DNA from: Thiobacillaceae bacterium | GTDB lineage: Bacteria; Pseudomonadota; Gammaproteobacteria; Burkholderiales; Thiobacillaceae | Length of the DNA: 11,965 nucleotides | Assembly: GCA_012274165.1 (NCBI GenBank) | Contig: JAAPAA010000218.1 | Coordinates: 1-11,965, forward strand | Direction of reading: 5' to 3' | Part shown: piece after piece, positions 6,465 to 11,965 of the stretch | Numbering within the stretch: position 1 is the stretch's first letter | Layout of the letters: each line of letters begins with the position of its first letter | Program-made: the position numbers and the translations under genes | Notes under the pieces: generated by a model | Seen by the model: only the letters and a program-made list of their open reading frames with translations | What the model was told of the DNA's origin: nothing | Databases searched by the model: none

Positions 6465-7234
6465 GGGCTTCCTTCAGGCAAAATTGAGCGGAGTTTGTAC
6501 CACAGAATGCCGAGCCATTCGTGCAGGGCAAACGTGCTGTCGCGCAGCCCGGCGGGAGTAGGCAGACAATCCAGGATGGAGTTGATGCGGGTGCTGGAAA
6601 ACTGTATTCCAGCCGGGATGACGCTGAGGCCCTGGGCTTCGAATAGCGGGACGGTGCGCCGTAAATGCCAGGCATGGGTGACCAGCAAAACACGTTGAAC
6701 TCCGCTGGGCTTGAGCAGTTGTGCGGATAGATGGGCGTTGTCCCAGCTTGTGAGCGCAGCGTCTTCGACCCAGCGGGTGGGGATGCCATATTCGCTTTGC
6801 AGGATATGCTGCATGATGCGGCCCTCGGCGAGCGCGCCGCCGCCGGGTTTGCCGCCGGTGACGAGTATTGGCAGGCCGCTGCTGCGGTACAGGCGGGCGG
6901 CGTAGCGCAGGCGCTCCAGGCTGATGCCGTTTAGCGTGTCGCTGCCATATTCGGCAGAGCCGATGCGCCTGCCGCCGCCCAGTACGACAATGGCGTCCGC
7001 TTTTGTTGTCGCGTCGGCAACAAGGGGGCGGCTGATTTCCAGGGTTTTGAGCAATAAGTGACTGACCCACGGGGTGGACATGGCGTAGAGCGCGGTGGTG
7101 GCCAGCAAAATGAGCGACATGGCTAGACGGGGGTGTCGGCGGTGAATGAACAGTCCTGCGGCCAGCAGCAATATCAGTGACAGCGGCGGCAACAGGGCGG
7201 CAGCGAGTAAATTTGTGGTTAGCCAGGCAGTCAT
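6461..7234 (-). CDS. DUF218 membrane protein, ElyC/YdcF type
   Basis: A 257-residue inner-membrane protein, close in length to E. coli ElyC (259), which is needed for normal peptidoglycan assembly and undecaprenyl phosphate use. Two hydrophobic segments (about 8-30 and 37-55) are followed by a DUF218 domain with IVVLGGG (82-88), SLERLRYAARLYR (105-117), VTGGKP (125-130), the SWDNA element (163-167, where an E/T-rich or DT-N loop is usual) and VTHAWHLRR (185-193). The ElyC assignment rests on architecture; YdcF-like relatives share the domain. The ATG at 7234 has no clear ribosome binding site. On the minus strand TACAAT (7247-7242) lies only about 8 bases upstream, so if it is the -10 box the transcript would be nearly leaderless. 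It overlaps the YhfA-type gene by 4 bases. Confidence 0.9.
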   Translation of the reverse strand: MTAWLTTNLLAAALLPPLSLILLLAAGLFIHRRHPRLAMSLILLATTALYAMSTPWVSHLLLKTLEISRPLVADATTKADAIVVLGGGRRIGSAEYGSDTLNGISLERLRYAARLYRSSGLPILVTGGKPGGGALAEGRIMQHILQSEYGIPTRWVEDAALTSWDNAHLSAQLLKPSGVQRVLLVTHAWHLRRTVPLFEAQGLSVIPAGIQFSSTRINSILDCLPTPAGLRDSTFALHEWLGILWYKLRSILPEGSP

Positions 7235-7278
7235 GGCGAGGATTGTATGCCGGTCGATACGAAATTCACACGCAGTGT

Positions 7279-7308
7279 TTGACTTTGCCTGGGCTGCGCG
7301 GGTACACT
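7279..7308 (+). promoter_or_regulatory. Promoter of the rplM-rpsI operon
   Basis: TTGACT (7279-7284) and TACACT (7303-7308) with an 18-base spacer, matching 5/6 and 4/6 consensus positions. A start near 7315 gives a leader of about 35 bases ahead of rplM. It lies in the 115-base divergent gap between the DUF218 gene and rplM. Confidence 0.7.
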
Positions 7309-7328
7309 ACCCGGCTTTCCAAGATAGT

Positions 7329-7342
7329 CCTCTGTGCAGAGG
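7329..7342 (+). promoter_or_regulatory. rplM leader hairpin covering the ribosome binding site
   Basis: CCTCT (7329-7333) pairs with AGAGG (7338-7342) around a GTGC loop. The AGAGG arm is the Shine-Dalgarno sequence, 7 bases before the rplM ATG, so the folded form would hide it. L13 is known to repress its own operon in E. coli through the mRNA leader, which makes an autoregulatory site plausible here. Confidence 0.5.
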
Positions 7343-7349
7343 TTGGGTC

Positions 7350-7790
7350 ATGAAAACCTTTTCCGCTAAAACCCATGAAGTTCAACGCGACTGGTTCGTT
7401 GTTGATGCTGATAACAAAGTGCTGGGCCGCCTGGCTTCTGAAATTGCCCGCCGTTTGCGCGGCAAGCATAAGCCCGAGTTTACGCCGCACGTCGATACGG
7501 GCGATTACATTGTGGTCGTCAACGCGGGCAAGTTGCGCGTGACCGGCAACAAGGAACTCGACAAAAAATACTACCGCCACTCCGGCTACCCGGGCGGCAT
7601 CTACGAAACGACTTTTGGCAAGATGCAGGAGCGTTTCCCCGGTCGTGCGCTGGAAAAAGCAGTCAAGGGCATGCTGCCCAAAGGCCCGCTTGGCTACGCC
7701 ATGATCAAGAAAATGAAAATTTATGCGGGCGCGGATCATCCGCACGAGGCGCAACAGCCGAAGCCGCTGGAAATCAACGCTCAAATTTAA
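7350..7790 (+). CDS. rplM: 50S ribosomal protein L13
   Basis: Early-assembling protein of the large ribosomal subunit. The 146-residue product (142 in E. coli) has the standard start MKTFSAKTHEVQRDWFVVDA, the GRLASEIARRLRGKHK segment, NAGKLRVTGNK, and the L13 signature VKGMLPKGPLG at residues 105-115. The ATG at 7350 is set by the universal N-terminus and by AGAGG at 7338-7342; an in-frame extension further upstream would cross the promoter and is not used. rpsI follows after 9 bases, the usual bacterial pairing. Confidence 0.99.
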   Translation: MKTFSAKTHEVQRDWFVVDADNKVLGRLASEIARRLRGKHKPEFTPHVDTGDYIVVVNAGKLRVTGNKELDKKYYRHSGYPGGIYETTFGKMQERFPGRALEKAVKGMLPKGPLGYAMIKKMKIYAGADHPHEAQQPKPLEINAQI

Positions 7791-7799
7791 GGCCACACC

Positions 7800-8192
7800 A
7801 TGATCGGTATTTACAACTACGGTACGGGGCGTCGCAAATCATCTGTTGCGCGCGTGTTTATGAAAGCAGGCAGCGGCAAGATCGTTGTGAACGACAAGCC
7901 GGTGGATGAGTACTTCTCCCGCGAAACCGGCCGCATGATCGTGCGTCAGCCGCTGGTGCTGACCGACAACCTGAACACGTTTGACATCATGGTCAACGTG
8001 TCGGGCGGCGGTGAGTCGGGCCAGGCAGGTGCAGTGCGTCACGGCATTACTCGTGCGCTGATCGAGTTTTCGCCCGAGATGAAGCCCACGCTCAAGGTCG
8101 CAGGTCTGGTAACACGTGATGCCCGTGAAGTCGAACGTAAAAAAGTCGGTGTCCACAAGGCACGTCGCCGGAAGCAGTTCTCCAAGCGCTAA
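7800..8192 (+). CDS. rpsI: 30S ribosomal protein S9
   Basis: Small-subunit protein whose C-terminal tail reaches the P-site tRNA. All 130 residues are present, matching the usual length: YNYGTGRRKSSVARVF at the start, the S9 signature GGGESGQAGAVRHGITRAL at residues 69-87, the RKKVGVHKARRRKQFSKR basic tail, and the invariant SKR end. A weak AAGG (7789-7792) overlapping the rplM stop serves as ribosome binding site, 7 bases before the ATG. It is cotranscribed with rplM and closed by a terminator 34 bases downstream. Confidence 0.99.
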   Translation: MIGIYNYGTGRRKSSVARVFMKAGSGKIVVNDKPVDEYFSRETGRMIVRQPLVLTDNLNTFDIMVNVSGGGESGQAGAVRHGITRALIEFSPEMKPTLKVAGLVTRDAREVERKKVGVHKARRRKQFSKR

Positions 8193-8225
8193 TCGTAATT
8201 GGAGCAGCCATTTGTGCTGCACAAG

Positions 8226-8255
8226 AAAGCCGTCCGATTTTGGGCGGCTTTTTTT
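8226..8255 (+). terminator. Rho-independent terminator of rplM-rpsI
   Basis: AAAGCCGTCC (8226-8235) pairs with GGGCGGCTTT (8242-8251) with one G-T pair and a 6-base loop, followed by further Ts to 8255. Confidence 0.92.
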
Positions 8256-8312
8256 ATGGGTGTCACAGGGCGTGTTTTACAATAGTGTCCATTCTTTCCG
8301 GGGAAACTGAGC

Positions 8313-9341
8313 ATGATTAAAGTCGGTATTGTTGGCGGCACGGGTTACACCGGGGTCGAGTTGCTGCGTCTGCTGGCGCGTCATCCGCAGGTTGAGTTGA
8401 AGGCGATTACCTCGCGCAAGGAAGCGGGGATGCCGGTGGCCGAGATGTTCCCCAATCTGCGCGGGTGCGTAAAGCTGGCGTTTTCCACTCCGGAAGAAGC
8501 CGGGCTGGAAAGCTGCGATGTGGTGTTTTTTGCGACGCCTAACGGTGTGGCGATGCAGCAGACGCGCGCGTTGCTCGACGCGGGCGTCAAGGTGATTGAT
8601 CTGGCAGCCGATTTCCGGATCAAGGACATCGCGGTGTGGGAGCACTGGTACAAGATGGAGCACGCCTGCCCCGATCTGGTGGCTGAAGCAGTATATGGTT
8701 TGCCGGAGATCAACCGTGCGGCGATTAAAGGCGCGCGCTTGATCGCCAATCCCGGTTGCTATCCCACGGCGGTGCAGCTGGGCTTTTTGCCTTTGCTGGA
8801 ATCCGGCGCGGTCGATGTGGGTTTTCTGGTGGCGGATGCCAAGTCGGGTGTCTCGGGCGCCGGGCGCAAGGCTGAAATCCCCACTCTGTTTGCCGAAGCA
8901 GCGGACAACTTCAAGGCGTATGGCGTCGGTGGTCACCGCCACTGGCCGGAAATCAAGCAGGGGCTGGAATCCTTCGCGGGCAAGCCCGTGGGCTTCACTT
9001 TTGTGCCACACCTGTTGCCGCTGATTCGTGGCATTCATGCCACTTTATATGCCAGGGTCAGCGCCGATATCGATTTGCAAGAGCTGTTTGAAAAGCGCTA
9101 TGCGGGCGAGGCTTTCGTTGATGTGTTGCCTGCAGGCTCACATCCTGAAACCCGTTCGGTGCGCGGCGCAAATATGTGTCGTATCGCTGTGCATCGTCCG
9201 CCGGGAAGTGACTCGGTGGTGGTGTTGTCTGTGATCGATAATCTGGTCAAGGGCGCAGCCGGACAGGCCGTGCAAAATATGAATATCATGTTTGGCCTGC
9301 CCGAGGACACTGCGCTGGATGCGGTAGGGATGTTGCCCTGA
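8313..9341 (+). CDS. argC: N-acetyl-gamma-glutamyl-phosphate reductase
   Basis: Third step of arginine synthesis: NADPH-dependent reduction of N-acetylglutamyl phosphate to the semialdehyde. The 342-residue protein (334 in E. coli) has the nucleotide-binding GIVGGTGYTGVELLRLL at 5-21, the FFATPNGVA turn at 72-80, the catalytic cysteine C149 in ANPGCYPTA, KSGVSGAGRK at 177-186, and the active-site histidine region GVGGHRHWPEI at 205-214. The ATG at 8313 begins exactly at the Rossmann fold; GGGGAAA lies just upstream. A TACAAT at 8278-8283 could be its -10 box, but no good -35 element accompanies it. No arginine-repressor box was recognised. It stands alone between the rpsI terminator and the erpA promoter. 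Confidence 0.98.
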   Translation: MIKVGIVGGTGYTGVELLRLLARHPQVELKAITSRKEAGMPVAEMFPNLRGCVKLAFSTPEEAGLESCDVVFFATPNGVAMQQTRALLDAGVKVIDLAADFRIKDIAVWEHWYKMEHACPDLVAEAVYGLPEINRAAIKGARLIANPGCYPTAVQLGFLPLLESGAVDVGFLVADAKSGVSGAGRKAEIPTLFAEAADNFKAYGVGGHRHWPEIKQGLESFAGKPVGFTFVPHLLPLIRGIHATLYARVSADIDLQELFEKRYAGEAFVDVLPAGSHPETRSVRGANMCRIAVHRPPGSDSVVVLSVIDNLVKGAAGQAVQNMNIMFGLPEDTALDAVGMLP

Positions 9342-9401
9342 GGTTGCCGGTTTGGGGGACATGCCGTTGCGGCCACGTGTGTTCGCGCGGCTGGAACTCC
9401 G

Positions 9402-9418
9402 GGGTCAAAATAGGGTCA
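9402..9418 (+). promoter_or_regulatory. Direct repeat GGGTCA next to the erpA promoter
   Basis: GGGTCA occurs at 9402-9407 and 9413-9418, an 11-base period that puts both copies on the same face of the helix. The second copy ends 4 bases before the -35 box, a typical activator position. The binding protein is unknown; it does not resemble the IscR sites I know. Confidence 0.35.
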
Positions 9419-9422
9419 TTGC

Positions 9423-9450
9423 TTGACGCAGCGTGGGTGATGCGGATAAT
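9423..9450 (+). promoter_or_regulatory. Promoter of erpA
   Basis: TTGACG (9423-9428) and GATAAT (9445-9450), 16-base spacer, each matching 5/6 consensus positions. A start near 9457 gives a leader of about 23 bases that contains the strong AAGGAG site at 9467-9472. Confidence 0.7.
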
Positions 9451-9479
9451 TAGCCCACACTTATTTAAGGAGCACCAAC

Positions 9480-9830
9480 ATGAATGCAGCAACCGAAATG
9501 GACATCCCGCTGATCTTCACCGACAGCGCAGCCAGCAAAGTCAAAAGCCTGATCGATGAAGAAGGCAACCCCGATCTGAAACTTCGCGTGTTCGTGTCGG
9601 GTGGCGGCTGCTCCGGCTTTCAGTACGGCTTCACGTTCGACGAAGCGCAGAATGCAGACGACACCGCCATGGTGAAAAACGGCGTGACCCTGTTGGTTGA
9701 TTCGATGAGCTTCCAGTATCTGGTGGGCGCTGAAATCGATTATTCAGAAGGTTTGGAAGGCGCACAGTTCGTCATCAAAAACCCGAACGCCACCACCACT
9801 TGCGGGTGCGGCTCATCGTTTTCGGCCTAA
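9480..9830 (+). CDS. erpA: Iron-sulfur cluster insertion protein ErpA (A-type carrier)
   Basis: Carries and delivers Fe-S clusters to apo-enzymes, notably those of isoprenoid synthesis and respiration. The 116-residue protein has the A-type carrier cysteine pattern C44 in SGGGCSGFQYGF and C108/C110 in TTCGCGSSF near the C-terminus, the three ligands of the cluster. The DIPLIFTDSAASKVKSLI start and the SFQYLVGAEIDY segment match ErpA better than IscA or SufA. The ATG at 9480 lies 7 bases after AAGGAG. It has its own promoter and terminator. Placement next to anmK and argC is common among betaproteobacteria. Confidence 0.97.
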   Translation: MNAATEMDIPLIFTDSAASKVKSLIDEEGNPDLKLRVFVSGGGCSGFQYGFTFDEAQNADDTAMVKNGVTLLVDSMSFQYLVGAEIDYSEGLEGAQFVIKNPNATTTCGCGSSFSA

Positions 9831-9845
9831 GTTCTTTTAGGTAGT

Positions 9846-9879
9846 AACAAAAAAAGGGGCCTCGGCTCCTTTTTTTGTT
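9846..9879. terminator. Bidirectional terminator between erpA and anmK
   Basis: A long stem (9846-9860 with 9865-9879) has a GC-rich tip and seven A-T pairs at its base, A7 at 9849-9855 facing T7 at 9870-9876. Because the A run lies on one side and the T run on the other, it can end both the plus-strand erpA transcript and the minus-strand anmK transcript. Confidence 0.9.
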
Positions 9880-9890
9880 TAAACGGCAGG

Positions 9891-11003
9891 TCAAGCCGGA
9901 TAAATCGCGCCCAGAATGCGCTCGCCACGAGCGCCGGTGACGGACGGCAAATTGCCCGGCTCATGATGCATGGTCTGGCGGGCCAGCCAGGCAAAAGCAA
10001 GCGCTTCCACCCAGTCCGGGTCTATCCCGAGCACCGTCGTACTCATCACCTGAATGCCGGGTAAACAGGCGCTAATCCGCTGCATCAGCAAACCGTTATG
10101 TGCCCCACCACCACAAACATAGAGTTCCTGCGCGCCACTGCACTCGTGCTTCACTGCGTTGCCCAGGCTGATGGCGGTGAACTCGAGCAGGGTGGCTTGC
10201 ACGTCAGCGGGCGCGATTGCCTGACTCAATGCGCTTAAGGTTGCGTCAAGCCAGTCCAGATTGAACTGCTCACGCCCAGCGCTTTTGGGCGGCGCCTGCT
10301 TCAGGTAAGCGTGATTGAGTAGCGCATCCAGCAGGTTTGCCTGAACGGCCCCGCTCGCGGCCCAGGCACCATTGCGGTCGAAATGTTCGCCGCTGTATCG
10401 TTTGATCCAGGCATCCAGCAGCATGTTGCCTGGGCCGGTGTCCCAGCCACGCACTGTGCCATTCGCGGGTAAGTCGCTGATGTTGGCGATACCGCCGATG
10501 TTGGCGATGACGCGATGAATATCCGGGTGCCGCATTTGAACGTGAAAAGCCGGCACCAGTGGTGCACCCTGCCCACCCGCTGCGATGTCTCGACTGCGGA
10601 AATCGGCAACAACCGTGATGTTGGTGAGTTCGGTCAACAGGGCGGCGTTGCCGATTTGCAGGGTGTAGCCATCCGCAGGGCAGTGGCGCAGCGTTTGGCC
10701 ATGGCAGCCGATCGCACTTACCGGGAGGGTGAATCCATCGAGTAGCCCCTTTATCGCCGTGGCGTAAAGATGCGCTAGATCATTGGCGGCGCAGGCGGCC
10801 AGGTGGAGTTCATTGGTCTGGCTGGTGTGCAAGGCGAGCAGCCGTGTACGCAGGCTGTCTGCGTAGGGCAGATAATGGGAGCGGATAAGCCGGGTGTGGC
10901 CTGTGGAGCTTATTTCGGCAAGAACGGCGTCAACGCCATCCAGGCTGGTTCCAGACATGAGGCCGACATAAATTTCGGCCTCATGTGGGGAAGGCAGATT
11001 CAA
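9891..11003 (-). CDS. anmK: Anhydro-N-acetylmuramic acid kinase
   Basis: Recycles cell wall: opens the 1,6-anhydro ring of anhydro-MurNAc and phosphorylates it to MurNAc-6-phosphate, in the cytoplasm. The 370-residue product (369 in E. coli) shows the ATP-binding GLMSGTSLDGVD at 14-25, GCHGQT at 99-104, DFRSRDIAAGGQGAPLVPAFH at 134-154, NIGGIANIS at 168-176, the catalytic aspartate D188 in WDTGPGNMLLDAW, and GNLPSVTGA near the C-terminus. The start is taken as TTG at 11003-11001, overlapping the stop of the M23 gene as TTGA; the next in-frame Met is inside the MSGTS motif and too late. No ribosome binding site is visible, in keeping with coupling. Confidence 0.96.
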   Translation of the reverse strand: MNLPSPHEAEIYVGLMSGTSLDGVDAVLAEISSTGHTRLIRSHYLPYADSLRTRLLALHTSQTNELHLAACAANDLAHLYATAIKGLLDGFTLPVSAIGCHGQTLRHCPADGYTLQIGNAALLTELTNITVVADFRSRDIAAGGQGAPLVPAFHVQMRHPDIHRVIANIGGIANISDLPANGTVRGWDTGPGNMLLDAWIKRYSGEHFDRNGAWAASGAVQANLLDALLNHAYLKQAPPKSAGREQFNLDWLDATLSALSQAIAPADVQATLLEFTAISLGNAVKHECSGAQELYVCGGGAHNGLLMQRISACLPGIQVMSTTVLGIDPDWVEALAFAWLARQTMHHEPGNLPSVTGARGERILGAIYPA

Positions 11004-11965
11004 TCGAGTGCGGCGAGGTTGGTGCCGCGCAAAAGAGCCAGTTTTTCAGACCAACTGGCAGTTTGCTGCAGGAAACGCGCACGTTGTGCCACATCAAGCG
11101 GAGCGGAGCCCGGCAGCTTGACGGTTAATGGGTCGTACGGCGTACCTGCGATACGCACTTCATAATGCAGGTGTGGGCCAGTGGACGCACCGGTCGTGCC
11201 AACATAGGCAATGACCTCGCCTTGACTGATTGCGCGGCCCGGACGAAACCCCGGTGCAAAAGCGCTCAAATGCGCATAGTAGGTTTCGTAGCCGTTTTGA
11301 TGGCGCAGGATGACGAGATTGCCATAGCCGCCTTTGCCACCGGCGAAAGCAACCGTGGCGTCACCTGTAGCCTTGACCCGGGTCCCAGTGGGCGCCCCGA
11401 AGTCGACGCCAGTATGGGCGCGGTGGAAACCCAAAAGCGGGTGCAGCCGTGAACTGCTGAAGTTGGAGGTGACGCGGGAGAATTCGAGCGGCGAGCGCAG
11501 GAATCCCTTTTTCAGCGACTCGCCTTCGGGCGTGTAATAGTCTTCGCGCCCGGACGGGTCGCGGAACAGGACCGCCCGGTGCGTTTTGCCGCCATTGACG
11601 AATTCGGCCGCCAGCAGTTTGCCGGTGGCAATGGGTTCGCCGTTGCGGTAGTTGACCGTGTAGATCACCGAGAAGGTGTCGCCCTTCTGCAGCTGGCGGT
11701 GGAAGTCGAGGTCAGTGGAGAACACTTCGGCGATCTGCGTGGCCACGGCATCGGGGATGCGCGCCTCGTCGGTCGCCGCGAACAGCGACGAGCGGATCGT
11801 GCCGCTGCCCATGCGCACCTGCGCGGCCAGCGGCGCGGTCTCGACCATCGCGAGCAGCTTGCCGGAGATGCGCTTGACGGTCAGGCGGGTGAAGTGGGTG
11901 CCGAGCAGTTCGGTGTCGGCCGGCGCATAGCGCGCGACGAGCTCGGTGAGTGCGCCGTTCTCGTC
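11000..11965 (-). CDS. M23 family peptidoglycan metalloendopeptidase (5' end outside window)
   Basis: Zinc enzyme cutting peptide cross-links of peptidoglycan, expected in the periplasm. The frame is open from 11965 to the TGA at 11002-11000, giving 321 residues; the N-terminal signal or anchor is missing. The first ATG in the window (11848) is internal, since 39 further sense codons precede it. A non-catalytic domain with SDL-type DFHRQLQKGDTFSVIY comes first, then the LytM/M23 domain: zinc ligands H184 and D188 in HTGVD (fragment numbering), YAHL with H232, and HLH with H265 and H267 in STGPHLHYEVR. All catalytic residues are present, so it should be active rather than a degenerate EnvC/NlpD-type activator. 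The layout resembles MepM. The stop overlaps anmK, linking wall cleavage to wall recycling. Confidence 0.95.
   Translation of the reverse strand, partial: DENGALTELVARYAPADTELLGTHFTRLTVKRISGKLLAMVETAPLAAQVRMGSGTIRSSLFAATDEARIPDAVATQIAEVFSTDLDFHRQLQKGDTFSVIYTVNYRNGEPIATGKLLAAEFVNGGKTHRAVLFRDPSGREDYYTPEGESLKKGFLRSPLEFSRVTSNFSSSRLHPLLGFHRAHTGVDFGAPTGTRVKATGDATVAFAGGKGGYGNLVILRHQNGYETYYAHLSAFAPGFRPGRAISQGEVIAYVGTTGASTGPHLHYEVRIAGTPYDPLTVKLPGSAPLDVAQRARFLQQTASWSEKLALLRGTNLAALD

Overview
The window looks like ordinary chromosomal DNA of a GC-rich Gram-negative betaproteobacterium. A Nitrosomonadales-type genome (Thiobacillus, Sulfuricella or Gallionella relatives) is my best guess. The reasons are the gene order rplM-rpsI-argC-erpA facing anmK and an M23 peptidase, a classic betaproteobacterial 16-stranded porin ending in Phe, and close YhfA, NudB and YbhP/ClsB relatives. 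I see no insertion sequence, prophage, CRISPR array, tRNA or rRNA. I did not find a convincing new defence or metabolic system. What deserves a second look is mostly regulatory structure plus one duplicated-domain periplasmic protein.

Left part, plus strand (1-3712): a tightly packed run of the 3' end of aspS, a 101-residue conserved small protein, nudB (folate-pathway Nudix hydrolase), a YbhP-like endonuclease/exonuclease/phosphatase-fold protein and clsB (cardiolipin synthase). Three of the four junctions overlap by 1-4 bases and the fourth gap is 7 bases, so this is probably one transcript with translational coupling.

Middle (3713-6000): two monocistronic envelope genes on the plus strand. 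The first is a secreted protein made of two diverged copies of a 54-residue module, closed by its own terminator. The second is a major porin with a structured upstream region and a strong UUCG-loop terminator.

Middle, minus strand (6048-7234): an ElyC/YdcF-type DUF218 membrane protein overlapping a YhfA-type OsmC protein by 4 bases.

Right, plus strand (7235-9880): rplM-rpsI with a good promoter and a leader hairpin covering the rplM ribosome binding site, then a terminator, then argC, then erpA (iron-sulfur carrier) with its own promoter preceded by a spaced direct repeat. A bidirectional terminator separates erpA from the convergent genes.

Right end, minus strand (9891-11965): a peptidoglycan M23 metalloendopeptidase (5' end outside the window) overlaps anmK, the anhydro-MurNAc kinase, pairing wall cleavage with wall recycling.
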